A stretch of DNA of 64,000 nt. Origin: Myxococcales bacterium. GTDB taxonomy: Bacteria; Myxococcota; Polyangia; Nannocystales; Nannocystaceae. Below the pieces are notes generated by a model, which was not told the DNA's origin, ran no database searches, and saw only the letters and a list, made by a program, of their open reading frames with translations. The translations under genes and the position numbers were made by a program. The DNA lies in the NCBI GenBank assembly GCA_016793465.1, contig JAEUJW010000054.1, positions 6,156 through 70,155 on the forward strand. Reading direction: 5' to 3'. Positions 37,029 through 45,145 of the stretch are shown piece by piece (position 1 is the first letter of the stretch; each line of letters starts with the position of its first letter).

Positions 37029-37453
37029 CGACCCGCCCGCCGTGCGTGCTGTTCCTCTGCGTCGCCAACTCGGCGCGCAGCCAGATGGCCGAGGCGCTGG
37101 CGCGGGCCCGCTGGGGCGCGCGCGTGCGGGTGCTGAGCGCCGGCTCGCGGCCGACGCGGGTCAACCCGTACGCGGCGGCGGTGATGGCCGAGCGCGGGCT
37201 CGACCTGTCGATGCACTCGTCGAAGCCGGTCGCTTCGATCGACCCGCACGGCGTCGACCTCGTGGTCACCCTGTGCGCCGAGGAGGTCTGCCCGCTGCTG
37301 CTCGGGCCGGCGACGCGGCTGCACTGGCCGCTCGAGGATCCGGCGAGCGACGACCCGACGCTCGGCCCGGAGGCCCTCCGCGTGCGCTTCCGGCGGGCCG
37401 CCGACGCGATCGCGGCGCGGCTCGCCGAACTCGACGCGCGCCTCGGCGTGTAG
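37025..37453 (+). CDS. arsC: Arsenate reductase, thioredoxin-coupled LMW-PTPase type
   Basis: A 142-aa arsenate reductase that converts As(V) to As(III) for export by Acr3. The P-loop CVANSARSQ gives the CX5R motif (Cys12-Arg18). A second pair, LCAEEVCP (Cys84, Cys89), is the redox relay seen in the S. aureus type enzyme, which is regenerated by thioredoxin. DP in LEDPASDD supplies the general acid Asp of the phosphatase fold. The spacing between the two relay cysteines is five residues, shorter than in S. aureus. GTG start overlaps acr3. It is the last gene of the arsenic operon; the next gene begins 177 bases away with its own signal. Confidence 0.94.
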   Translation: MTTRPPCVLFLCVANSARSQMAEALARARWGARVRVLSAGSRPTRVNPYAAAVMAERGLDLSMHSSKPVASIDPHGVDLVVTLCAEEVCPLLLGPATRLHWPLEDPASDDPTLGPEALRVRFRRAADAIAARLAELDARLGV

Positions 37454-37629
37454 CCGGCGGGCGAGGGTAGGGGGGCACCCTGCGCGGGCTGCGCAGATGG
37501 GCGGGGATGTCCGGGGTGGCGGCGAGAGCGCGCCCCCGTCGACAAAGTTTGCGCTTCCTCTGGTTTCATGGGCGAATGCATCAACAAACGTTGCGCCGCG
37601 ACGATCCAGGAGCGGCGGAGGACCCACGA

Positions 37630-40600
37630 ATGCGGACGATCGTGCCTGTTTCTGCGCTGACTTGGAGCTTGCTGGCCGGCTGTGGTGCGTCGGCCGTCGA
37701 CGGGGAGGCGTGCATCGCCGAGCGCTTCGAGGCGCAGCCGGCCGCGCGGTTCCCGGTCGGAGAGACCTACTGGCTGCCGGCGCTGAGCGAGGACTGCGGC
37801 GGCGCGTGGACGGTCGCGGCGGCGCCGGCGGACAGCGCGGCGGAGGTGGTCGCGGGGGCCGACGGAGTGCCGCGCTTCACGCCGACGATCGCCGGCGACT
37901 ACCGCTTCGAGCTCGGCGACCAGGCGATCGAGCTGACGGTCGTGCCGGCCGAGGGGCGGCCGTTCCACAACCTGAACTACTACCCGGCGCGCTCGCTGGC
38001 GGTGGTCGGCGGCGAGCTGTGGGCGGCCGAGGTCTACGCCTCGACGATCGCCCGCCTCGACCCGGACACGCTGGAGGTCCGGGGTCGCGTCGACGTCGGG
38101 CCGTGGCCGGTCTCGCTGGCGCACAGCGAGGCGCTCGGCAAGGTGCTCGTCGCCCAGCGCGGCGGGGACACCCTGGGCGTCGTCGACGTCGCGGCGGGGC
38201 GGCTGGTCGACGCGGTGTGGGTCGGCGACGAGCCGTCGGCGGTGGTGCTCTCGCCGGACGGGGCGACCGCCTACGTCGCGCTGGCGACCGAGGCGGCGGT
38301 GGTGATCGTCGACGTCGCGACCGCGGCGGTGACCGGGCGCGTCGAGACGGTGAAGGACCCGGTCGCGCTGGCGGTCGCGCCGGACGGCGCGCGGCTGTAC
38401 GTCGCCAGCCACCGCTCGGGGCAGCCGAGCCGCTACCCGTTCGAAGACGATCCGGTGGCGGAGGAGCGCGACCTCGACATCATCGACACCAAGAGCGGCG
38501 AGGTCGTCGCGTCGGTGCTCGACCTCGGCACGACGATCACCGGGCTGCTCGTCGACGGCGAGCGGCTGTACGTGGCGACCGTCCGCAACGACTCGAAGAT
38601 CTCGCAGATCGAGGACGTGGCCTTCCAGAACCGCGTGCTCGCGCTCGACGCGGCGACCGGCGAGGTCGAGGTCGACGTCGACCTCGACGTGCAGGCCTCG
38701 AGCGCCGGCAAGGCCGCGACGCCGCACCAGCTGGCGCGCGTCGGCGACGAGCTGTGGGTCGCGGTCGAGGGCAGCGACCTGGCGATCGCGCTCGACCCGG
38801 ACACGCTGGCCGAGCGGCGGCGGGTGGCCGCGCCGGGGCGGCCGCGCTCGCTGGCGGTCGTCGACGGCGCGCTGTACGTGCACGGGGCGCAGGGCTTCAC
38901 GGTCACGCGCATCGCCGGCGACGACGTGCGCAGCGGCGTGACCGGGGCCGACCCGCGGCCGGCCGAGGTCGCGGCCGGGCAGGCGCTGTTCACCGGCGCG
39001 GGGCTCGACTTCGCCGAGGACCGCTCGTGCAACAGCTGCCACGCCGACGGCGTCGGCGACACGGTGGTCTGGCAGGCCGGGCCGTTCGCGGCGGCGCGGT
39101 TCGTGACGCGGCCGATCTTCTGGCTCGAGGGCACGCCCGAGCTCGGCTGGGACGCGTACGTCACGACCATCGACACCTTCGCGTTCGGGGTGACGAGCAA
39201 CGTCGGGCGGCGCCTCGACACCGCGCAGCAGCGCGGGCTGTCGGCCTACCTCGCGTCGCTGATGCCGCCGCCGGCGGCCAACGGCAAGACCCGGCGCGAC
39301 GGCGGCATGACCGAGGAGGCGCTGCGCGGGCAGGCGCTGTTCACCGGCGCGGCCGGGTGCGCGGGCTGCCACCCGCTGCCGCTGACGACCAGCCGCGAGC
39401 TGCTGGCCGAGGGCATCACCGAGGGCCCGGCCGACGTGCCGGCGCTGGTCGGCGCGTACCGCCACGGCGTGTGGATGAAGCACGGCGAGGCGACGACGCT
39501 GCGCGAGGCGGTCGAGCTGGCCGCGGAGTCGACCGGCGTGGCGCTGGCCGACGAGGAGCTCGCCGACGTCACGCGCTACCTCGAGGAGCTGACGGCCCGC
39601 GACTTCATCCTGCTGGGCAGCGCGCCGTGGGCCGGCGACCAGCGGGCGGGCGCGGACCGGCCGATCCGGCTGACCTTCAGCGAGCCGGTGTGGGCCGACG
39701 CGGACAACCTCCGGCGCGTCGCGCTGCAGGCCGACGACGGCACGGCGGTCGCCGCCGAGGTGACCGCCGACGGGCGCCACGTGACGATCACGCCGGCGGC
39801 GCCGCTGGCCGCCGGCGCGGGCTACCGGGTGACCGTCGACGCCGCGTTCGCGTCGCTGCGCGAGCGCCCGATCCACGCCGCGAGCGAGGTCGCGTTCACC
39901 ACCGCGGCCGCGCCGGCGCTGACGCTCGACGGCGAGTACACGTGGACCGTGCTGTTCCCGGCCATCGACTTCGCCAACGGCGGGTTCGACTTCGAGTCGC
40001 CGGTGCCGACGGTGGCGACGATCACGGCGACGCCGACGGGCAGCGGCGCGACGCTGGCGATCGACTACGGGCAGGGCTTCGTGCTGACCGTCGAGGCGAC
40101 GATCGCCGGCGACGTGCTGCACGTGCCGGCGGTGCCGATCGCGGTCGGCGGCAGCGGGGTCGACGGGCACGCGGTCGAGGTCACGCTCGTCGACGTCGAC
40201 GACGACAGCGTCGCCGACGAGGCGGTCGGGACCATCGAGTTCTCGGGGCCGGGCATGCCCGACGCCGACATCGCCTGGGACCTGCGCCGCCCGGCCGACC
40301 CGGCCGCGTGCGAGGAGGGCCAGAGCGGCGCGTTCGACGTCACGGTCACCCCGGGCGACGGGGCCACGATCGCGTGGGGCGACGCGCCGGCGCTGAGCCT
40401 GTTCGTCACCGACCCTCAGGCCGTGCTCCCGGCCGGCCCCAACATGCCGGTCACCGGCGGCGACACCCAGTGGGCGCTGCAGTTGGAGACCTTCCCCGAC
40501 GGCTTCCTCGGGCCGGTGACGTACGGGACGGTGCCGACGGGCGCCATTGACGTCACCGCCGACGTCGGCGGCGCGGGTCCGGGGGCGGCGACGCTCGAGC

Positions 40601-40674
40601 AGGGGCGGTGCTACAAGTTCTCGGTCGTGACCACCGACTTCAAGACCGGCGCGGTGACGCTGCGCTGGCCGTGA
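37630..40674 (+). CDS. Lipoprotein with beta-propeller and two cytochrome c motifs
   Basis: A 1014-aa lipoprotein (MRTIVPVSALTWSLLAGC, preceded by GGAGGA). After about 90 residues comes a YncE-like seven-bladed propeller (residues about 105-430). Its repeated units end in L-x-P-D-G-x-x-A-Y-V-A or V-D-V-A-x-G. A cytochrome-c-peroxidase-like region follows with two haem sites, CNSCH (Cys467) and CAGCH (Cys577). The DRSCNSCHADGVGD and GCAGCHPLP contexts resemble MauG/diheme peroxidase-like lipoproteins. An Ig-like domain (SEPVWADADNL..VTVDAAF) and a beta-rich C-terminal region complete it. It may carry electrons from a substrate bound by the propeller at the cell surface. Start at 37630 was chosen for the signal peptide over 37507. 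It follows the arsenic operon but no link is implied. Confidence 0.8.
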   Translation: MRTIVPVSALTWSLLAGCGASAVDGEACIAERFEAQPAARFPVGETYWLPALSEDCGGAWTVAAAPADSAAEVVAGADGVPRFTPTIAGDYRFELGDQAIELTVVPAEGRPFHNLNYYPARSLAVVGGELWAAEVYASTIARLDPDTLEVRGRVDVGPWPVSLAHSEALGKVLVAQRGGDTLGVVDVAAGRLVDAVWVGDEPSAVVLSPDGATAYVALATEAAVVIVDVATAAVTGRVETVKDPVALAVAPDGARLYVASHRSGQPSRYPFEDDPVAEERDLDIIDTKSGEVVASVLDLGTTITGLLVDGERLYVATVRNDSKISQIEDVAFQNRVLALDAATGEVEVDVDLDVQASSAGKAATPHQLARVGDELWVAVEGSDLAIALDPDTLAERRRVAAPGRPRSLAVVDGALYVHGAQGFTVTRIAGDDVRSGVTGADPRPAEVAAGQALFTGAGLDFAEDRSCNSCHADGVGDTVVWQAGPFAAARFVTRPIFWLEGTPELGWDAYVTTIDTFAFGVTSNVGRRLDTAQQRGLSAYLASLMPPPAANGKTRRDGGMTEEALRGQALFTGAAGCAGCHPLPLTTSRELLAEGITEGPADVPALVGAYRHGVWMKHGEATTLREAVELAAESTGVALADEELADVTRYLEELTARDFILLGSAPWAGDQRAGADRPIRLTFSEPVWADADNLRRVALQADDGTAVAAEVTADGRHVTITPAAPLAAGAGYRVTVDAAFASLRERPIHAASEVAFTTAAAPALTLDGEYTWTVLFPAIDFANGGFDFESPVPTVATITATPTGSGATLAIDYGQGFVLTVEATIAGDVLHVPAVPIAVGGSGVDGHAVEVTLVDVDDDSVADEAVGTIEFSGPGMPDADIAWDLRRPADPAACEEGQSGAFDVTVTPGDGATIAWGDAPALSLFVTDPQAVLPAGPNMPVTGGDTQWALQLETFPDGFLGPVTYGTVPTGAIDVTADVGGAGPGAATLEQGRCYKFSVVTTDFKTGAVTLRWP

Positions 40675-40690
40675 GCGGCGGCGCTGTCGG

Positions 40691-40720
40691 TTGACACCGC
40701 GGACCTCGCCTCGATACCTT
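40691..40720 (+). promoter_or_regulatory. Possible sigma70-type promoter for the hydrolase-STAS pair
   Basis: TTGACA at 40691-40696 matches the -35 consensus. A weak -10, TACCTT at 40715-40720, lies 18 bases further. The hydrolase start is 17 bases downstream. The -35 is good, the -10 poor. Confidence 0.35.
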
Positions 40721-40736
40721 CGCGGCGAGGTCTGTG

Positions 40737-41498
40737 ATGGCGACGTTCGTGCTGGTTCATGGGGCGTTCACGGGTGGTTGGTACTGGTCGCGGGTGCGGC
40801 CCGCGCTCGAGGCGGCGGGGCACGCGGTGTGGACGCCGACGCTGACCGGGTCGGGCGAGCGCGTGCACCTGCAGGCGCGGTCGGTGACGCTGGCGACGCA
40901 CGTCGAGGACATCGTCAACGTGCTGCGCTTCGAGGACCTGCGCGACGTGGTGCTCGTGGGCCACAGCTACGGCGGCATGGTGATCACCGGGGTCGCCGAC
41001 CGGGCGCCCGAGCGGCTGGCGCGGCTGGTCTACCTCGACGCCGCCTACCCGGCGCCGGGGCAGAACGCGGCCGGCGGGTTCGCCAGCGGCACCGGCGACG
41101 TGCTCGCGGAGCTCGCCGCCGGCGACGACGGCGCGTGGCGGCTGCCGCCGCTGCCGCTCGCGGCCTACGGCGTGACCGACCCGCACGACGTCGCGTGGGT
41201 CGGCGAGCGCCGGGTCGCGCACGCCATGCCGACGCTGCAGGAGGCGCTGCACCTGACCCGCGCGACGCCGCCGGCGCTGCCGCGGGTGTACGTGCGCTGC
41301 GCCCGGCGGGACGGGCTGGTGGCGATGTTCGGGGTCGACCCGCTGGCGCCGATGTTCGAGCGCGCGGTCGCCGACGGGCTCGCGGTGGTGACGCTCGACG
41401 CCGGCCACGACGCCATGGTCGCGGCCCCGCAGGCGACCGCGGAGGCGCTGCTCGCCGCGCTGACGGCGGAGGCCGGGGCGCGGCATGGGGCCGACTGA
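40737..41498 (+). CDS. Alpha/beta-hydrolase
   Basis: A 253-aa hydrolase of the methylesterase/MenH-like branch. The oxyanion-hole segment is FVLVHGAFTGGWYW at residues 4-17. The nucleophile elbow is VGHSYGGM (Ser77) and the C-terminal DAGHDAM supplies the catalytic His near residue 223. The acidic residue is probably in the RDGLVAMFG region. The HGAFTGGW and TLTGSGERVHL segments resemble plant salicylate/hydroxynitrile-lyase-type esterases, EstC and similar small bacterial esterases. The substrate is not predictable. A GTG at 40734 would add one residue. The following PAS-STAS gene starts inside its last 14 bases, so the two are coupled. Confidence 0.85.
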   Translation: MATFVLVHGAFTGGWYWSRVRPALEAAGHAVWTPTLTGSGERVHLQARSVTLATHVEDIVNVLRFEDLRDVVLVGHSYGGMVITGVADRAPERLARLVYLDAAYPAPGQNAAGGFASGTGDVLAELAAGDDGAWRLPPLPLAAYGVTDPHDVAWVGERRVAHAMPTLQEALHLTRATPPALPRVYVRCARRDGLVAMFGVDPLAPMFERAVADGLAVVTLDAGHDAMVAAPQATAEALLAALTAEAGARHGAD

Positions 41499-42309
41499 GG
41501 CGACGAGGGCGCGGGTCGAGGAGCTGGAGGGGCGCTTCGCGGCGCTGATCGAGGGGCTGCAGGTCGGGGTCGTCGTCCAGGGCCCCGCCTCGGAGATCCT
41601 GCTGGCCAACGCCAAGGCGCTCGAGCTGCTCGGCATGACCGACGACCAGCTGCGCGGGCGCAGCTCGCTCGACCCGGGCTGGGACATCGTGCGCGCCGAC
41701 GGCTCGCCGTTCCCGGGCGAGGAGCGGCCGGTCGTCCAGGCGCTGCGCCGGCGGGCGCCGGTCCGCGACGTCGTGATCGGCGTGCGCCGCTCCGGTGAGG
41801 CGGAGCGCGTGTGGCTGCTCGTCACGGCGATGCCGCAGCTGCGCGGCGACGGCTCGGTCGTGCAGGTGGTCGCCACGTTCACCGACATCACCGCCCAGCG
41901 GCGCGTCGAGGCGACCGCGCGCGCGCAGGGCGAGACGATCCGGGCCCTGTCGACGCCGGTGCTGCCGATCGACGAGCACACGCTGATCGCCCCGATCGTC
42001 GGCGCGATCGACCACGCGCGCGCCGAACTGCTGCTCGAGGCGCTGCTCGCGGCGGTCGTGCGCACGCGGTCGCGGGTCGTGATCGTCGACCTCACCGGGG
42101 TGCCCGCGCTCGACGAGGTCGCCGGCGCCGCGCTGCTGCGCTGCGTCGACGCGGTCCGGCTGGTCGGCGCGGCCGCGCTGCTGACCGGGCTGCGCCCGGC
42201 GGTCGCGGCGGCGCTGGTCGAGCACGACGAGCGGTTCGCGGGCCTGCGCGCGCTCGGCACGCTGCAGCAGGGCGTCGCCGCGGCGCGGGCGCTGCTCGCC
42301 CGCCGCTGA
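41485..42309 (+). CDS. RsbR-like PAS-STAS regulator
   Basis: A 274-aa cytoplasmic protein with a PAS-like sensor (residues about 15-140, LIEGLQVGVVVQGPASEILLANAKAL and VVATFTDITAQRRVE) joined to a STAS domain (residues about 155-270). The STAS core reads VIVDLTGVPALDEVAGAALL and LVGAAALLTGLRPAVAAALV, as in RsbR/RsbRA co-antagonists of the stressosome. In RsbR proteins a Thr follows the Asp of the first element and is phosphorylated by RsbT; here Glu211 is in that place. Thr234 of the second element is kept. There is no RsbS/RsbT neighbour, so it may be an orphan input subunit. It overlaps the hydrolase by 14 bases and its stop is two bases from the convergent TolC-like stop. Confidence 0.8.
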   Translation: MGPTEATRARVEELEGRFAALIEGLQVGVVVQGPASEILLANAKALELLGMTDDQLRGRSSLDPGWDIVRADGSPFPGEERPVVQALRRRAPVRDVVIGVRRSGEAERVWLLVTAMPQLRGDGSVVQVVATFTDITAQRRVEATARAQGETIRALSTPVLPIDEHTLIAPIVGAIDHARAELLLEALLAAVVRTRSRVVIVDLTGVPALDEVAGAALLRCVDAVRLVGAAALLTGLRPAVAAALVEHDERFAGLRALGTLQQGVAAARALLARR

Positions 42310-42311
42310 GG

Positions 42312-43796
42312 TCACGGCGCCGGGTGCAGGCCGGCGGCGACCCGCAGGTCGACGGCCGCGCGGTGGTAGTCGGTCAGCGCGTCGAACACCTGGGACGCCG
42401 CGTCGGCGGCCGCCTGCTCGCGCAGGTTGACGAACAGCAGCGTGCTGTCGCCGAGCTCGAAGCGCCGGCGCTCGGCCAGCTCGAGCTCGTGGGCGACGCG
42501 CAGCTGGTCGCGCGCGAGGCCGACGCGGGTGTGCGCGGCGACCAGCGCCGAGTGGGCGTCGTGCAGCTCGAGCGAGACGGTGTCGGTCAGGAAGCGCAGC
42601 TCGGCGTCGAGGCGGGCGCGGTCGGCCTCGGCGCGGCGCAGCTTGCCGCGGGCGGTGCGCAGGGCGAGCGGGACCTCGACCGTCACCCCGACCACGAGCT
42701 CGGCCGGCAGCAGGTAGCGGTACTCCGGGGCGACCGAGCCGAGGTCCTTGGCGACGTAGGCGTCGAGGTCGACGCGCGGCGAGCGGAGGTTGCGGGCCAG
42801 CCTGACCTCGACCGCGGCGGCCTCGCGCTGCAGGAGCAGGCGCCGCAGCTCGGGCCGCCGCCCCAGCGCGTCGCGCAGCGCCGACTCGATGGGGTCGACC
42901 GCCGGCGGCTCGGGGAAGGCCGCCGGCAGGCGATCGGGCGTCGGCTCGATGATCTTGCCGCCGGCGTCGCGCAGGTGGCGGGCGACCTCCAGCGCCGCCT
43001 GACGCAGCGAGCGCTCGGCGACGACGATGCGTCCGCGGCGCTCGAGGATCGCCCGCTGGTTGTCGAGGCCCTCGACCTCGGGCGTGTTGCCGGTCGCGAT
43101 CTGCCGGCGCAGGGCGGCGTCGCGGTTCTCGGCGAGCCCGAGCAGCTGCTGCTGCACGCGCAGGCGCAGGCCGGCGCCGACCCACGACCAGTAGGCGCGG
43201 GCCACCGCGCGCTCGAGCTCGAGCACGCGCGCGTCGAGGTCGGCCTCGGCCGAGCGGCGGTTGATGTCGCTGACCTGGATGTCGGCCCGGCGGCGGTCGG
43301 TCGGGCCGCCCTGCCACACCGGCAGCGTCACCCCGGCCCGCGCCTCGCCGCCGTCGGCGGTCTTGGCCCGCAGGTCGTAGACCGCGAAGGCGCCGAGCCC
43401 GACCCGCCACCCGCCGTAGACCTGCAGGCCCCACAGCGGCGTGGGCTGGCGCAGCTCGACGTCGAGGCGGCCGTTGGGGAACGCGCCGATCGGCGCGTAC
43501 TGCCCGCGCAGCCGCAGCTGGGGGTCGAAGCCGCCGCGCGCCGCGAACGCCTCGCCCTCGGCCGCGCGCACGCGCTGGCGCGAGGCCTCGAGCTGCGGGT
43601 GGGTGGCCGCGAGCGCGTCGAGCACGGCGCGCAGCGTCAGCGTGTCGCCGGCCAGCGCCGCCGGCTCGGCGACCGCGCCGGCCGGCGCCGCGGCGGGCTC
43701 CGCGACCGCGGCGGGCGGCTCGGCGGCCGCGGCCCGGGCGCCCGCCGGCGGCGCGGCGAGCAGCGCGGCGAGCAGCGCGATCGACCGGATGCTCAT
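42312..43796 (-). CDS. TolC-family outer-membrane efflux protein
   Basis: A 494-aa outer-membrane channel of type I secretion/efflux. A signal peptide (IALLAALLAAPPAGARA) and a Pro/Ala-rich linker precede the TolC body. It begins LTLRAVLDALAATHPQLEASRQRVRAAEG and then shows the family's paired helical repeats and strand regions (GVTLPVWQGGP, LRQAALEVARHLRDAGG, GVTVEVPLALRTARGKLRRAEAD, RRFELGDSTLLFVNLREQA). It is the last of four genes on the minus strand, overlapping the adaptor gene by four bases (ATGA). It would form the outer-membrane exit for whatever the upstream ABC exporter and adaptor move. Confidence 0.88.
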   Translation of the reverse strand: MSIRSIALLAALLAAPPAGARAAAAEPPAAVAEPAAAPAGAVAEPAALAGDTLTLRAVLDALAATHPQLEASRQRVRAAEGEAFAARGGFDPQLRLRGQYAPIGAFPNGRLDVELRQPTPLWGLQVYGGWRVGLGAFAVYDLRAKTADGGEARAGVTLPVWQGGPTDRRRADIQVSDINRRSAEADLDARVLELERAVARAYWSWVGAGLRLRVQQQLLGLAENRDAALRRQIATGNTPEVEGLDNQRAILERRGRIVVAERSLRQAALEVARHLRDAGGKIIEPTPDRLPAAFPEPPAVDPIESALRDALGRRPELRRLLLQREAAAVEVRLARNLRSPRVDLDAYVAKDLGSVAPEYRYLLPAELVVGVTVEVPLALRTARGKLRRAEADRARLDAELRFLTDTVSLELHDAHSALVAAHTRVGLARDQLRVAHELELAERRRFELGDSTLLFVNLREQAAADAASQVFDALTDYHRAAVDLRVAAGLHPAP

Positions 43797-45145
43797 TCCT
43801 CCTCCTTGTCGTGGTGCTTGCCGCCCGGCGCGGCGTCGGCGATCGGCGCCGACTTCAGGACCGGCGGGAAGCCGTTGAACTGGCGCCACAGCTCGTAGCC
43901 GAGGCGGACCTCGTCGAGCAGGATCCAGCCGTTGGCGCGCACGCCCTGGCGGAGGTACTGCGCCGTCGGCCAGTGGTCCTCGGGGCCGAGGTCGAAGTCC
44001 GGCAGCACGACCACGCGGAACTTGCCGCGGCCGTCGTCGGTCGCGTCGACGAACGCGACCACGCCGCCGAACGTGCCGATCGCGACCGACGGCCAGCCGA
44101 CGAACTGGACCGCCGGCCAGCCCTCGAACTGCAGGCGGACCTTGCGGCCCGGGGTCACCAGCGGCGCGTCGAGCCCGTCGAGCCACAGCTCGACCGCCCG
44201 CGCCTCGGTGTCGGGCACGAACATCGCCAGCGGGTCGCCGGCCTTGACCATCTCGCCGCCCTCGCGCGCGACCAGCCGCAGCACCGTGCCGTCGCGCGGG
44301 GCCGTCACCGTCATGGCGCCCTGGCGGGCCAGGCGGACCTCGATGCGCGCGAGGTCCTGCTCGGCCCGCGCCACCTCGCCGCGGGCCGACTCGAGCGAGA
44401 CCCTGGCGGCGTCGACCCCGGCGCCCTGGTCGCTCTCGACGCGCACGACCTCGGCGCGCATGGCCTTGACCTCGCGGCGCGCGGCCGCCAGCGCCGCCTT
44501 GGCGCGCAGCAGGTCGGCGCGCGCGGTCTGCTCGCCGAGCTCGGCCAGCTCGAGCGTGCGGCGCGAGGCCAGCCCGTCGGCGGTCAGCTTCTGCGTGCGG
44601 TCGAGGTTGAGGTTCGACGCGGTCAGGCTGGCCTGGGCGGCGTCGACGGCCTGCTGGGCGGCGAGCTCGCGGTCGACCGCCATGCCGGCGCGCATGCGGG
44701 CGCCGTCGGTCGCCGACGAGCGGGCCATGGCCAGCCCGTCGATGCGCTGCTGCGACAGCTCGATGGTGCGGCGGGCCGCCTCGACGCGGTCGCGGGCCGC
44801 GTCGCGCTCGCGCTCGAGGCGGGCCAGGATCTCCGGGTCGTTGTCGGCGAGCCTGGCGATCGCGTCGCCCGCGGCCACGTGGCTGCCCTCCTCGACCATC
44901 CAGCCGACCACGCGGCCGTCGATCGGCGCCTCGATCGCCTGGGTGCGGTCGAGCGGGGCGTAGGCGATCACGCGGCCGTGGCCCGGCAGCGACTGCTGCC
45001 ACGGCGCCGCGAGCATGACGATCGCCAGGACGATGGCCGCGAGCACCAGCCGGCGGGCGATCACCCGCGGGGTCGAGGTCGGGCGGATCAGCCGCAGCGC
45101 GGTCGGCTCGGCGAGGATCGTGCGCGGGTGGAAGTTCGGGTTCAT
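43793..45145 (-). CDS. HlyD-family membrane-fusion adaptor
   Basis: A 450-aa periplasmic adaptor. It has a short cytoplasmic N-terminus, one membrane segment (LVLAAIVLAIVMLAAPW, about residues 33-49), then a biotinyl/lipoyl half-motif (IEAPIDGRVVGWMVEEGSHVAAGD). A long coiled-coil hairpin (about residues 115-260, rich in Ala/Arg/Glu with LERERDAARDRVEAARR) follows, then the second lipoyl half (VTAPRDGTVLRLVAREGGEMVKAGD). A beta-barrel and C-terminal region with a charged tail GGKHHDKEEE complete it. It bridges the ABC exporter and the TolC-type channel. The gene overlaps both neighbours by four bases (ATGA). Classic T1SS adaptor order, but the C-terminal WPTAQYLRQGVRANGWILLD segment is unlike HlyD itself. 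Confidence 0.85.
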   Translation of the reverse strand: MNPNFHPRTILAEPTALRLIRPTSTPRVIARRLVLAAIVLAIVMLAAPWQQSLPGHGRVIAYAPLDRTQAIEAPIDGRVVGWMVEEGSHVAAGDAIARLADNDPEILARLERERDAARDRVEAARRTIELSQQRIDGLAMARSSATDGARMRAGMAVDRELAAQQAVDAAQASLTASNLNLDRTQKLTADGLASRRTLELAELGEQTARADLLRAKAALAAARREVKAMRAEVVRVESDQGAGVDAARVSLESARGEVARAEQDLARIEVRLARQGAMTVTAPRDGTVLRLVAREGGEMVKAGDPLAMFVPDTEARAVELWLDGLDAPLVTPGRKVRLQFEGWPAVQFVGWPSVAIGTFGGVVAFVDATDDGRGKFRVVVLPDFDLGPEDHWPTAQYLRQGVRANGWILLDEVRLGYELWRQFNGFPPVLKSAPIADAAPGGKHHDKEEE

